From Allobosea sp. AAP35 (lineage in GTDB: Bacteria; Pseudomonadota; Alphaproteobacteria; Rhizobiales; Beijerinckiaceae), in NCBI RefSeq assembly GCF_001295925.1, contig NZ_LJHQ01000018.1:62001-126000 (forward strand): DNA of 64,000 nucleotides, in the 5' to 3' direction. The notes below the pieces were generated by a model, which saw nothing but the letters and a program-made list of their open reading frames with translations, was not told where the DNA came from and searched no databases. Made by a program: the position numbers and the translations under genes. Every line of letters starts with the position of its first letter. Within the stretch, counting starts at the first letter, position 1. Positions 44,277 through 55,823 of this stretch are shown piece after piece.

Positions 44277-45527
44277 CTAGGACCGGTAGTCGCCGTTGAT
44301 CTCGACATAGGCCTTGGTCAGGTCGCAGGTCCAGACCGTGGATTTGCCGCGGCCGATGCCGAGATCGGCGGTGATGACGATGTGCTCGCCCTGCATATAG
44401 GTCGAGACGGCCTCTTCGTCATAGGACGGCGCGCGGGCGCCCTGCTGCGCCACCATGATGTCGCCGAAGGAGATGTCGAGCGTGTCGCGGTCGGCCGGTT
44501 CGCCAGCCTTGCCGACGGCCATGACGATGCGGCCCCAATTGGCGTCCTCGCCGGCGATCGCGGTCTTGACCAGCGGCGAATTGGCGATCGACAGCGCGAC
44601 GCGCTTGGCCGAGCGCGAGGAGGCGGCGCCCGCGACCCTGACCTCGACGAATTTGCGCGCGCCTTCGCCATCCTTGCAGACGAGATGGGCGAGTTCGAGC
44701 AACAGCGAATTCAGCGCGCGTTTGAAGCCCGAGAGGCGGGGATCGCCGATTTCGGTGATGGCAGGTACGCCCCTCGCGCGTGCCTTAGCCGTCGCAAACA
44801 GCATCAGCGTGTCGGAGGTCGAGGTGTCGCTGTCGACGGTGACCGCGTTGAACGAGCCCTTGACGCCCTTCGACAGCAGCGCCTGCAGCACGGGGGCGGC
44901 GATCGGCGCGTCGGTGAAGACGAAGGAGAGCATCGTCGCCATGTCGGGCGCGATCATGCCGGCGCCCTTGGCGATGCCGGCGAGCACCACCTCGTGGCCG
45001 TCGATCTTGGCCTTGCGCGTCAGTGCCTTGGGGAAGGTGTCGGTTGTCATGATCGCCTTGGCGGCGTCGATCCAGGGGCCGTCGGCGACGCGTTTGGCGC
45101 AATCCTCGAGCACGCCCTCGAACTTGGTGGCATCGAGCGGCTCGCCGATCACGCCGGTCGAGGCGATGAAGACCTCGTGGGGCTTGCAGCCGGCCGCCTT
45201 GGCCGCGATTTTCGCCGTGAGCGCGACGGTCTCGCGGCCTTTCAGGCCAGTGAAAGCATTGGCGTTACCGGAATTGACGACCACGGCCCGGGCCGAGCCC
45301 TGCTGCAGGTTTTCGCGGCACCAGTCAACCGGGGCTGAGGGGCATTTCGAACGGGTGAAGACGCCCGCGACTTGCGTGCCCTCGTCGAGCAGCGCCAGCC
45401 AGACATCGGTGCGGCCCTTGTACTTGATGCCGGCCTCGCCGGTGGCGAAACGCACGCCCGGAACCGGCGGCACTTTGGGCTGGCGCTTGGGCGCGAGCGG
45501 GGAAACGGGAACATCCTTGCCGGCCAT
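44277..45527 (-). CDS. argJ: Bifunctional ornithine acetyltransferase / N-acetylglutamate synthase
   Basis: A 416-residue arginine-biosynthesis enzyme. It is made as a precursor that cuts itself before Thr198 in the motif [14 protein letters not shown], which is intact, to give alpha and beta chains. [10 protein letters not shown] and [17 protein letters not shown] are other family signatures. It transfers the acetyl group from acetylornithine to glutamate. AGGAGAC precedes the ATG at 45527. In related genomes argJ and ppiC adjoin; here a toxin-antitoxin-like pair lies between them. Confidence 0.95.
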   Translation of the reverse strand: MAGKDVPVSPLAPKRQPKVPPVPGVRFATGEAGIKYKGRTDVWLALLDEGTQVAGVFTRSKCPSAPVDWCRENLQQGSARAVVVNSGNANAFTGLKGRETVALTAKIAAKAAGCKPHEVFIASTGVIGEPLDATKFEGVLEDCAKRVADGPWIDAAKAIMTTDTFPKALTRKAKIDGHEVVLAGIAKGAGMIAPDMATMLSFVFTDAPIAAPVLQALLSKGVKGSFNAVTVDSDTSTSDTLMLFATAKARARGVPAITEIGDPRLSGFKRALNSLLLELAHLVCKDGEGARKFVEVRVAGAASSRSAKRVALSIANSPLVKTAIAGEDANWGRIVMAVGKAGEPADRDTLDISFGDIMVAQQGARAPSYDEEAVSTYMQGEHIVITADLGIGRGKSTVWTCDLTKAYVEINGDYRS

Positions 45528-45648
45528 GGTGGCGTCTCCTGTGCGGGAGGCCGGTGTGCCGCAGGGGCGTCGCGAAGGCAAGGTCGGCCTCCTCCTCGGA
45601 TCGCTATGGCGCTCTCGACGCGGCATTGCATTATGCTATATTCATTTT

Positions 45649-45903
45649 GTGAAGGTGGCGATCTACAGCAGAGACGCACTGAAGACCTTGCGGGGCCTGC
45701 CGACGAATGTCGCCGATCGCATCCGCAGCAAGATCGAGCAATATGTCGCCGACCCTGCCTCACAAGCCAACAACGTCAAGGCGTTGCAGGGCGACAAGCG
45801 CTATCTGAGGCTCCGCGTCGGAGACTGGCGGGTCATCTTCCGCGAGGATGGCTCGGTCGTGCTGATCGTCCGCGTCGCGCCGCGCGGGTCTGCCTATGAC
45901 TGA
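45649..45903 (+). CDS. RelE/ParE-superfamily toxin-like protein
   Basis: An 84-residue protein with GTG start, KVAIYSRDALKTLRGLP at the N-terminus and the core YLRLRVGDWRVIFRED, the usual RelE fold strand with conserved Arg residues, then IVRVAPRGSAYD. RelE toxins cut mRNA in the ribosome. It is followed 12 bp later by an HTH gene, in the toxin-first order typical of HigBA-like modules. It is oppositely oriented to its neighbours argJ and ppiC. The sequence before the start (TTATGCTATATTCATTTTG) is AT-rich and may be the promoter. Confidence 0.85.
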   Translation: MKVAIYSRDALKTLRGLPTNVADRIRSKIEQYVADPASQANNVKALQGDKRYLRLRVGDWRVIFREDGSVVLIVRVAPRGSAYD

Positions 45904-45915
45904 GAGGAGCCTGCC

Positions 45916-46287
45916 ATGAAGGAGCGACTCGAGTTGATGATCGACGGCGAGGCCTTCGTCGCGCTGTCGCGGGATGCCTATGACCGTCTGGTCGAGGCGG
46001 CCGAGGATGCGGCCGACTCCGCAGCCATCGCCCGCTTCGAGCAGCGCCTCGCCGCGGACGAAGAAGAGTTCGTCCCCTCTGCCATGGTGGACCGCATTCT
46101 TGCGGGCGAGAATCTCGTGCGTGTCTGGCGCGAGCATCGCGGGCTGACCGTCAGCGCGCTGGCGGAAATGGCCGGCATCGCCCAGCCCTATCTCTCGCAG
46201 ATCGAGACCGGCAAGCGCGAGGGCACGCTGCAGACGATGAAGAAGATCGCCGATGCGCTGCGCGTGAAGCTCGACGATCTCGTCTGA
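45916..46287 (+). CDS. XRE-family antitoxin (HigA/RelB-like partner)
   Basis: A 123-residue protein. The N-terminal half (about residues 1-60) is helical and acidic and probably binds the toxin. The C-terminal helix-turn-helix LVRVWREHRGLTVSALAEMA then GIAQPYLSQIETGKREG is the XRE type and would autoregulate the operon. It follows the toxin gene by 12 bp, with GAGAGGAG before its ATG. Confidence 0.87.
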   Translation: MKERLELMIDGEAFVALSRDAYDRLVEAAEDAADSAAIARFEQRLAADEEEFVPSAMVDRILAGENLVRVWREHRGLTVSALAEMAGIAQPYLSQIETGKREGTLQTMKKIADALRVKLDDLV

Positions 46288-46293
46288 AACGCA

Positions 46294-46320
46294 CATGGCC
46301 CGCATCGAGCGCGGGCCATG
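46294..46320. terminator. Bidirectional hairpin between antitoxin and ppiC
   Basis: Ten-base perfect arms CATGGCCCGC and GCGGGCCATG around ATCGAGC, between two convergent genes. There is no clear T-tract on either side, so a terminator role is inferred from position. Confidence 0.5.
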
Positions 46321-46350
46321 GCAAATCGTCAGTCGTCTGTCAGCGGCCGC

Positions 46351-47202
46351 TCAGGGCTTCTTCGTCTCGGCCGGCGCAGGAGCCGGCGTCGCGGGCGCGG
46401 CCGGCTGGTCGAGACGTTCGACCTTGGCCTTCTCGCGCAGCGCCACGATGATGTCCTGCTGGGCCTTGCGCTCGAGATACTGGTCGATCTGCGGCTTCAC
46501 CGTCGCGAAATCCGGCAGCGGCTTGCTGCGCTTGTCCTCGAGCTTGATGACGTGCCAGCCGAACTGGCTCTTCACCGGGTCGGAGACCTGGCCCTTGTTC
46601 AGCTTGAAGGCGACGTCGGCGAATTCCGGCACCATGCGGTCCTTGGTGAACCAGCCGAGCGAGCCGCCTTCCTTGCCGGAGCCCGGATCCTTGGAGAGTT
46701 CGGCGGCGACCTTGGCGAAATCCTCGCCCTTCTTCAGCCGCTCGGCGACGGCCTTGGCCTGCGCCTCCTCCTCGACGAGGATGTGGCGGGCATTGACCTC
46801 CTCCTCCGGCGCCATCGCCTTGGTGGTCTCGTCATAGAGCTTGCGCGCCGCTTCCGGCGTCGCGGCCTTCTTGGCCTCGGCGGTCAGGTACTGGTCGAGC
46901 AGGACCTTCTCGCGGAAATAGGCGAGACGGGCGGCGAAGTCCGGGGCGTCGGCGGTCTTGGCTGCGGCCGCAGCCCGGGCGCCGAGCTTCAGGTCGACGA
47001 GGTAGTTGATGACCTCGTCGCGCTTGCGCTCGTCGGGCAGCTGGGCGAGGCGCTCGCCGAGATCCTCGGTGGCGAGCGAAATCTCGCGCTCGGTGATGGC
47101 AATGCCATCGACCCGGGCGACGACCTTGTCGGCCTGAGCGAAGACGGGCGTCGCGACGAGCGCAAGGCCAAGCGAGAGCATGCCAAGACGAGACAACTTC
47201 AT
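46351..47202 (-). CDS. Periplasmic parvulin-type peptidyl-prolyl cis-trans isomerase
   Basis: A 283-residue protein with a signal peptide (about residues 1-22, cleavage after FAQA), a helical SurA-like N-terminal part, and a parvulin domain (about residues 138-230) with ARHILVEEEAQAKAVAERL, GGSLGWFTKDRMVPEFADVAF and SQFGWHVIKLED. It assists folding of outer-membrane and periplasmic proteins. A Pro/Ala-rich tail ends the chain. Divergent from secA, a pairing of secretion functions often seen in Hyphomicrobiales. Confidence 0.92.
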   Translation of the reverse strand: MKLSRLGMLSLGLALVATPVFAQADKVVARVDGIAITEREISLATEDLGERLAQLPDERKRDEVINYLVDLKLGARAAAAAKTADAPDFAARLAYFREKVLLDQYLTAEAKKAATPEAARKLYDETTKAMAPEEEVNARHILVEEEAQAKAVAERLKKGEDFAKVAAELSKDPGSGKEGGSLGWFTKDRMVPEFADVAFKLNKGQVSDPVKSQFGWHVIKLEDKRSKPLPDFATVKPQIDQYLERKAQQDIIVALREKAKVERLDQPAAPATPAPAPAETKKP

Positions 47203-47600
47203 GGGGGAATGCCCTTTTTCAACAACAGAGCCGCAAACAAAAAGATCGCGGCTGCACTGCCAGTTGAACGCGGCAAAGGCAAGGCGCGCAAGCCGCACGA
47301 CAGGGCCCATCACGAAGCTTTGCACCGCGCGGGCATGGCCAAGCCGGGAGCGCGCGCCGGGCGCCCCAGGCGCGCGGCTTCCTGCGGGCTTGGAAGCGGA
47401 GTGGGGAAACCCTACATCCTGCGAAATCCGGTGGCTTCAGGCCGCGCGTGCCGCGACAGGCGCTAAGCGTTGCAAGGCAGTGCTGGACCCCGCCCCCGCA
47501 CGCGTCTAAACACGCGGTCGCATTGAGAATTCAGGTTTTCGGCTGCTCGCGGCATGCAAGGCTGCGCGGCATTCAAGACCATACCACCGAAAGGCCCAAC
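47203..47600. other. 398-bp intergenic region between ppiC and secA
   Basis: No convincing gene is seen on either strand. It should hold the divergent promoters of ppiC and secA. It contains a GC-rich imperfect hairpin (GCGCGCGCCGGGCGCC ... GGCGCGCGGC around 47350-47380). No translation-stalling leader such as SecM could be identified. Confidence 0.5.
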
Positions 47601-50369
<2,769 letters not shown>

Positions 50370-50387
50370 GGGCTCTGCCTCTCCGCA

Positions 50388-50497
50388 CCGTCATTCCGGA
50401 CAAGCCGCGAAGCGGCGCCGATCCGGAATCCATCGTCAAGTGCCGTCGTGCCCTATGATGGATTCCGGGTCTTCGCTGCGCTCGCCCGGAGTGATGG
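50388..50497. repeat. Palindromic intergenic repeat R6 (family A)
   Basis: It begins CCGTCATTCCGG and ends CCCGGAGTGATGG (one arm decayed). Its outer 40 and 35 bases match R2 at 31413-31528. It lies about 20 bp after the secA stop. Confidence 0.85.
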
Positions 50498-50602
50498 CGA
50501 GGGCTTGCAAGTCCGTGCCTGATCCTTCGTCGCATTCCGCCGGGGCTTTACGCTGCCGTGTCGTGCAGCGCACACTCGCAGCAGCCCATCGCGAGCAAGC
50601 CC

Positions 50603-51676
50603 ATGCCCGGATCGACCCATCATCCCGTGCCCAAGACCAGCGCCGGCCGCTTCTTCGAGGACTTCCATCTCGGCGAGCATATCGTCCACGCGACCCCGCG
50701 CACGGTCACAGTCGGTGACGTTTCGCTCTACACAGCGCTTTACGGCCCGCGTTTCGCGGTCCAGTCCTCGGACGCCTTCGCCCACGCGATCGGCTATCCC
50801 GCCGCGCCGGTGGACGATCTGCTGGTCTTCCACATCGTCTTCGGCAAGACCGTTCCCGACATCTCGCTGAACGCCGTCGCCAATCTCGGCTATGCGGACG
50901 GGCGTTTCCTCAAGCCGGTTTTCCCGGGCGACACGCTCTCGACCACCTCGGAGGTGATCGGGCTGAAGCAGACCTCCGCCGGCGACAGCGGCATCGTCTA
51001 TGTCCGCTCGATCGGCCGCAATCAGCATGGCGAGATCGTGCTGAGCTATGTGCGCTGGGTTCTGGTGCGCAAGCGCCAGCCAGGCACCCCGGCCCATGCC
51101 GAGCAGGTGCCCGAACTGCCCAAGGTGGTTGCAGTGGAGGAGCTCGGTGAGGGCTGCCCGGCGCTCGATCTCGCCGCTTATGACGACGCTCTGGCCGGTT
51201 CGGCCTTCCGCTGGAGCCACTATACGGCGGGCGAGCGCATCGACCATGTCGACGGCATGACCGTGGAGGAGGCCGAGCACCAGATCGCGACGCGGCTCTA
51301 CCAGAACACCGCCAAGGTGCATTTCGACGGGCATGGCGCCCGCGAGACCCGCTTCGGCAAACGGCTGATCTATGGCGGCCATGTCATCAGCCTCGCCCGG
51401 GCGTTGTCGTTCAACGGGCTCGGCAACGCTTTTCACATCGCCGCGATCAATGGCGGGCGCCATGTTGCGCCGCTCTTTGCCGGCGACACGGTCTTTGCCT
51501 GGAGCGAAGTCCTGGAAGCTGCGGAACTGGTCGGGCGGAACGATGTCGGGGCGCTGCGGCTACGGCTCGTCGCGACCAAGAACCGACCCTGCTCCGATCA
51601 CCCGCTGAAATCGGGTGATCACTATGCGGCCGACGTCATCCTCGATCTCGACTACTGGGCGCTACTCCCGCGCTAA
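50603..51676 (+). CDS. mcd: Mesaconyl-CoA hydratase / beta-methylmalyl-CoA dehydratase (tandem MaoC)
   Basis: A 357-residue enzyme with two hot-dog (MaoC) halves. The N-terminal half begins GRFFEDFHLGEHIVHATPRT and has LYGPRFAVQSSDAFAHAIGY and DDLLVFHIVFGKTVPDISL; the second half contains FDGHGARETRFGKRLIYGGH. Length and these segments match the Mcd/MeaC enzymes of the ethylmalonyl-CoA pathway, which hydrate mesaconyl-C1-CoA to beta-methylmalyl-CoA for acetyl-CoA assimilation. The other pathway genes are not in the window. The start at 50603 gives the family N-terminus. Confidence 0.87.
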   Translation: MPGSTHHPVPKTSAGRFFEDFHLGEHIVHATPRTVTVGDVSLYTALYGPRFAVQSSDAFAHAIGYPAAPVDDLLVFHIVFGKTVPDISLNAVANLGYADGRFLKPVFPGDTLSTTSEVIGLKQTSAGDSGIVYVRSIGRNQHGEIVLSYVRWVLVRKRQPGTPAHAEQVPELPKVVAVEELGEGCPALDLAAYDDALAGSAFRWSHYTAGERIDHVDGMTVEEAEHQIATRLYQNTAKVHFDGHGARETRFGKRLIYGGHVISLARALSFNGLGNAFHIAAINGGRHVAPLFAGDTVFAWSEVLEAAELVGRNDVGALRLRLVATKNRPCSDHPLKSGDHYAADVILDLDYWALLPR

Positions 51677-51829
51677 CGCTCGTTACGAATGACAGATTAT
51701 GTCTTCTGTCACTTCGCTGTCGCCATGCCGCATTGCAGCAGCGTTCCGGTTTCGTTACAGACCCAGACACTCTAGAACAATCCCAAATGGGTGGGCCCTT
51801 GTCCGGGCCGCGCGAGTCGGAGAACGATC

Positions 51830-52225
51830 TTGGCCGAGGTCAAACAGGCGGCGCGCCCGCTGTCGCCGCATCTGCAGATCTATCGCTGGTCCTGGACCAT
51901 GGCGATGTCGATCGCGCATCGCGCCACCGGCGTGGCGCTGTATGCCGGCACTGTGCTGATCGCCGCCTGGCTCGTCGCAGCGGCTTCGGGCCCGGCGGCG
52001 TTCGACACGGCGCAGTGGATCGCGGGCTCGCTGCTCGGCCGCCTCGTTCTGTTTCTGTATTCCTTCGTTCTGCTGCACCATATGATGGGGGGCTTGCGCC
52101 ACTTCGTCTGGGACATGGGTCATGGCTATGATCCCCAGACCCGGATGAACATGGCCAAGTACAGCATTGTGGCGTCTGGTGGGCTGACCTTGCTCGTCTG
52201 GCTCGTCGCCTACGCCGTTCGTTGA
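51830..52225 (+). CDS. sdhC: Succinate dehydrogenase cytochrome b556 subunit
   Basis: A 131-residue membrane anchor with three spans. RPLSPHLQIYRWSWTMAMSI then AHRATG is the SdhC signature, and HHMMGGLRHFVWD carries the heme-ligand His. A TTG at 51830 is taken as start: it gives the usual MAEVKQAARPLSPHL N-terminus and CGGAG lies about 8 bp upstream. The upstream ATG at 51791 lacks this support. First gene of the sdh operon; its stop overlaps no other gene, and sdhD follows 11 bp later. Confidence 0.93.
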   Translation: MAEVKQAARPLSPHLQIYRWSWTMAMSIAHRATGVALYAGTVLIAAWLVAAASGPAAFDTAQWIAGSLLGRLVLFLYSFVLLHHMMGGLRHFVWDMGHGYDPQTRMNMAKYSIVASGGLTLLVWLVAYAVR

Positions 52226-52236
52226 GGAGCGAGATC

Positions 52237-52629
52237 ATGCACTCCAACTCATCGATGCGCACGCCGCTGTCCCGCGTCCGTGGCCTCGGCTCCGCCAAAT
52301 CGGGCACCGGACACTTCTGGCTGCAGCGCGTCACTGCGGTCGCCAACCTGGTTCTGACCGTGGTTTTCCTCGGCGTTGCGATCGCGCTGGTCGGCAAGCC
52401 CTATCCGGCGGCGCTGGCCATTCTGTCGCACCCGCTGGTGGCGATCCTGATGCTGCTCTTCGTCGTATCGGGTTGCGTGCACATGCGGATTGGCATGCAG
52501 GTCATCATCGAGGATTACATCCATGGTGAGGGCCTCAAGATCGCGGCCGTGATGGCCAACACCTTCTTCGCGATCGCTGTCGGCGCGGCCTGCGCCTTCG
52601 CGGTGCTGAAGCTCTCTTTTGGAGGCTGA
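52237..52629 (+). CDS. sdhD: Succinate dehydrogenase membrane anchor subunit
   Basis: A 130-residue protein with three hydrophobic spans. [20 protein letters not shown] then [11 protein letters not shown] is the alphaproteobacterial SdhD start and [21 protein letters not shown] is its heme/quinone region. A GAGGAGCGAG lies before the ATG at 52237. It anchors SdhAB to the inner membrane with SdhC. Confidence 0.92.
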   Translation: MHSNSSMRTPLSRVRGLGSAKSGTGHFWLQRVTAVANLVLTVVFLGVAIALVGKPYPAALAILSHPLVAILMLLFVVSGCVHMRIGMQVIIEDYIHGEGLKIAAVMANTFFAIAVGAACAFAVLKLSFGG

Positions 52630-52633
52630 TCCG

Positions 52634-54466
52634 ATGGCGATCACCAAGTCACGTCAGGTCCCGGCCTATACCGGTCAGGCCTATGCGATCACCGACCATA
52701 CCTTCGACGTGGTGGTGGTGGGCGCCGGCGGCGCCGGATTGCGCGCCACGGTCGGCTGCTCCCAGGCCGGCTTGCGCACGGCCTGCATTTCCAAGGTGTT
52801 CCCGACGCGTTCGCACACCGTGGCGGCCCAGGGTGGCGTGGCCGCCTCGCTCGGCAATATGGGCAAGGACAGCTGGCAGTGGCACATGTACGACACCGTC
52901 AAGGGGTCGGACTGGCTGGGCGATCAGGACGCCATCGAGTATCTCGTCCGCAACGCGCCGGCTGCCGTCTATGAGCTCGAACATTGGGGCGTGCCGTTCT
53001 CGCGCACCGAGGACGGCAAGATCTACCAGCGCCCCTTCGGCGGCATGACCACCGAATATGGCGAGGGCCCCCCGGCCCAGCGCACCTGCGCGGCGGCCGA
53101 CCGCACCGGCCATGCCATGCTGCACACGCTCTACGGCCAGGCGCTGCGCTACAACACCGAGTTCTTCATTGAATACTTCGCCATCGACCTGATCATGGAC
53201 GAGGACGGCCATTGCCGCGGCGTGATCGCGCTCAAGATGGATGACGGCACGCTCCACCGCTTCCGCTCGCAGCAGACGATCCTGGCGACCGGCGGCTATG
53301 GCCGCGCCTATTTCTCGGCGACCTCGGCCCATACCTGCACCGGCGACGGCGGCGGCATGGTGCTGCGCGCCGGCCTGCCCCTGCAGGATATGGAGTTCGT
53401 GCAGTTCCACCCGACCGGCATCTACGGCGCCGGCTGCCTGATCACCGAGGGCGCGCGCGGCGAGGGCGGCTATCTGACCAATTCCGAAGGCGAGCGCTTC
53501 ATGGAGCGCTATGCGCCGTCCGCCAAGGATCTTGCCTCGCGCGACGTCGTCTCACGCTCGATGACGATGGAAATCCGCGGCGGGCGCGGCGTCGGCAAGA
53601 ACAAGGACCACATCTACCTGCATCTCGACCATCTTGACCCGAAGATCCTGCATGAGCGCCTGCCTGGCATCTCCGAGAGCGCCAAGATCTTCGCTGGCGT
53701 CGACGTGACGCGCGAGCCGATTCCCGTGCTGCCGACGGTGCATTACAACATGGGCGGCATCCCGACGAACTTCCATGGCGAGGTCCTGACCAAGGTCGAC
53801 GGCAATGCCGACACCGTGGTCCCAGGCCTGATGGCCATCGGCGAGGCTGCCTGCGTGTCGGTTCACGGCGCCAACCGCCTGGGCTCGAACTCGCTGATCG
53901 ACCTCGTGGTCTTCGGCCGCGCGGCCGGCCTGCGCTGCGCCGACACGGTCACCGCCGGCGAGAGCCAGCCGGAACTGCCGAAGAACTCGGCCGATCTGGC
54001 GCTGACCCGGCTCGACCGCTACCGCAACGCGGCCGGCAGCACCTCGACCGCCGAATTGCGCGGGCGCATGCAGAAGACCATGCAGGATAATTGCGCGGTC
54101 TACCGCACCGGCGAGACACTTGAAGAGGGCCACAAGCAGATCCACGAGATCTGGGGCGGCATCACCGATATCGGCACCACCGACCGCTCGCTGATCTGGA
54201 ATTCGGACCTGATCGAGACGCTCGAATTCGACAATCTGATCACCCAGGCCGTGGTGACGATGGACTCGGCGCTGAACCGGCCCGAGAGCCGCGGCGCCCA
54301 TGCCCGCGAGGACTATCCCAACCGCGACGACAAGGACTGGATGAAGCACACCCTGTCCTGGATCGACGACACGGCCCGCACCGTCTCACTCGACGACCGC
54401 CCGGTGCACACCTACACGCTCTCGAACGACATTGAGTACATCAAGCCCAAGGCTCGGGTGTATTGA
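52634..54466 (+). CDS. sdhA: Succinate dehydrogenase flavoprotein subunit
   Basis: A 610-residue catalytic subunit. FAD-binding [16 protein letters not shown], the covalent-FAD histidine in [16 protein letters not shown], substrate-site [21 protein letters not shown], and [21 protein letters not shown] are intact. It oxidises succinate to fumarate on the cytoplasmic face of the inner membrane and passes electrons to SdhB. It starts 4 bp after sdhD. Unusually, 450 bp with a foreign gene separate it from sdhB. Confidence 0.97.
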   Translation: MAITKSRQVPAYTGQAYAITDHTFDVVVVGAGGAGLRATVGCSQAGLRTACISKVFPTRSHTVAAQGGVAASLGNMGKDSWQWHMYDTVKGSDWLGDQDAIEYLVRNAPAAVYELEHWGVPFSRTEDGKIYQRPFGGMTTEYGEGPPAQRTCAAADRTGHAMLHTLYGQALRYNTEFFIEYFAIDLIMDEDGHCRGVIALKMDDGTLHRFRSQQTILATGGYGRAYFSATSAHTCTGDGGGMVLRAGLPLQDMEFVQFHPTGIYGAGCLITEGARGEGGYLTNSEGERFMERYAPSAKDLASRDVVSRSMTMEIRGGRGVGKNKDHIYLHLDHLDPKILHERLPGISESAKIFAGVDVTREPIPVLPTVHYNMGGIPTNFHGEVLTKVDGNADTVVPGLMAIGEAACVSVHGANRLGSNSLIDLVVFGRAAGLRCADTVTAGESQPELPKNSADLALTRLDRYRNAAGSTSTAELRGRMQKTMQDNCAVYRTGETLEEGHKQIHEIWGGITDIGTTDRSLIWNSDLIETLEFDNLITQAVVTMDSALNRPESRGAHAREDYPNRDDKDWMKHTLSWIDDTARTVSLDDRPVHTYTLSNDIEYIKPKARVY

Positions 54467-54601
54467 GGGCTGCGGAATAGGCAGGAACTGATGGCAAGCC
54501 GCTTCATGCATCTGAAGACTCGGAGCGGCGACGCAAATCGCACGGCGCCTGCGCTTCGCGTTGCGGCCATGGGCGACAACAGGAGACGCGGGAGACCTCC
54601 G

Positions 54602-54913
54602 GTGACCTATGCGATCACGTTCGATCTCGACACAAAAGTGCTGGAGGAAAGCTACCCCACACCGTCGTGGCAGAACGCGTACAAGGACATCGAGCGGTTC
54701 CTGCGAGACGAAGGCTTCGACCGCCGGCAGGGCAGCGTCTATTTCGGCAACGACGATGTGGATGTCGTCAGATGCCAGATGGCAGTCCAAAAATTGACGA
54801 TGACCTATCCTTGGTTTGGCCCATCGGTGAGCGATATCCGCATGCTTCGTATCGAAGACAACAATGACCTCATGCCGGCTGTAGAGCTAGCGATGCAGAT
54901 GAAGGCGCGTTGA
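54602..54913 (+). CDS. vapD: VapD-like endoribonuclease inserted between sdhA and sdhB
   Basis: A 103-residue protein. [38 protein letters not shown] then SVYFGN, and the C-terminal [18 protein letters not shown] match the VapD family, Cas2-like ferredoxin folds that act as RNA-cleaving toxins. Asp8 and Asp10 in FDLDT are conserved. A GTG at 54602 is used (GGGAG 8 bp before it); an in-frame ATG at 54491 would add 37 Arg-rich residues of no family resemblance. It reads in the same direction as sdh, ends 4 bp before the sdhB ATG, and appears less GC-rich than its neighbours. No obvious VapX-type antitoxin is seen. Confidence 0.85.
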   Translation: MTYAITFDLDTKVLEESYPTPSWQNAYKDIERFLRDEGFDRRQGSVYFGNDDVDVVRCQMAVQKLTMTYPWFGPSVSDIRMLRIEDNNDLMPAVELAMQMKAR

Positions 54914-54917
54914 GACA

Positions 54918-55703
54918 ATGGCCGAATTCAATCTCCCCAAGAACTCTCGCCTCGTCGAGGGCAAGACCTGGCCCAAGCCCGCCGGGGCCACGAAGCTGAC
55001 CGAGTTCAAGGTCTATCGCTGGAGCCCCGACGACACCGAGAACCCGCGCACCGACACTTACTTCGTCGACCGCGAGGATTGCGGGCCGATGGTTCTGGAC
55101 GCGCTGATCTGGATCAAGTCAAAAATCGACCCGACGCTGACCTTCCGCCGCTCCTGCCGCGAGGGCATCTGCGGCTCCTGCGCGATGAATCTCGACGGCA
55201 AGAACGGGCTTGCCTGCACCACGGGCATCGACGAATGCGCAACCAAGGGGCGGGTCGCGATCTATCCGCTGCCGCATATGCCGGTGATCAAGGACCTCGT
55301 TCCCGATCTGACCACCTTCTATGCCCAGCATGCCTCGATCGAGCCCTGGCTCAAGACCACGACCCCATCCCCCGAGAAGGAATGGGCGCAAGGTAAAGAG
55401 GACCGCGAGAAGCTCGATGGGCTCTATGAATGCATCCTGTGCGCCTGCTGCACGACGTCCTGCCCGAGCTACTGGTGGAACGGCGACCGCTATCTTGGTC
55501 CCGCCGCGCTGCTGCAGGCCTATCGCTGGCTGATCGACAGCCGTGACGAGGCCACCGGCGATCGGCTCGACAATCTGGAAGACCCCTTCCGGCTCTATCG
55601 CTGCCACACCATCATGAATTGCGCGAATGCCTGCCCGAAGGGTCTCAACCCCGCCAAGGCGATCGCGGAGGTCAAAAAGATGATGGTCAGCCGCCAGGTC
55701 TGA
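54918..55703 (+). CDS. sdhB: Succinate dehydrogenase iron-sulfur subunit
   Basis: A 261-residue protein. The [2Fe-2S] cysteines are in [16 protein letters not shown] with a later Cys in ACTTGIDEC; the [4Fe-4S] and [3Fe-4S] clusters are in [12 protein letters not shown] and [18 protein letters not shown]. It links FAD to the quinone site. Ribosome signal before the ATG is poor (GTTGAGAC), so translation may depend on coupling to the preceding VapD-like gene. Confidence 0.96.
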   Translation: MAEFNLPKNSRLVEGKTWPKPAGATKLTEFKVYRWSPDDTENPRTDTYFVDREDCGPMVLDALIWIKSKIDPTLTFRRSCREGICGSCAMNLDGKNGLACTTGIDECATKGRVAIYPLPHMPVIKDLVPDLTTFYAQHASIEPWLKTTTPSPEKEWAQGKEDREKLDGLYECILCACCTTSCPSYWWNGDRYLGPAALLQAYRWLIDSRDEATGDRLDNLEDPFRLYRCHTIMNCANACPKGLNPAKAIAEVKKMMVSRQV

Positions 55704-55713
55704 GACGGCCACA

Positions 55714-55810
55714 GCGTCATTCTCGGTCGGAGCGAAGCGCAGACCCGAAAATCTCGGGGACCAGCAAGACGCGGGTTTCCGAGATGGTCGGGTCAAGCCC
55801 GACCATGATG
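55714..55810. repeat. Palindromic intergenic repeat R7 (family B)
   Basis: It begins GCGTCATTCTCGG and ends GGGTCAAGCCCGACCATGATG. It matches R3 (32246-32339) over both outer parts. It lies between the convergent sdhB and DadA-like genes. Confidence 0.85.
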
Positions 55811-55823
55811 TGGTGCTGCCCGC

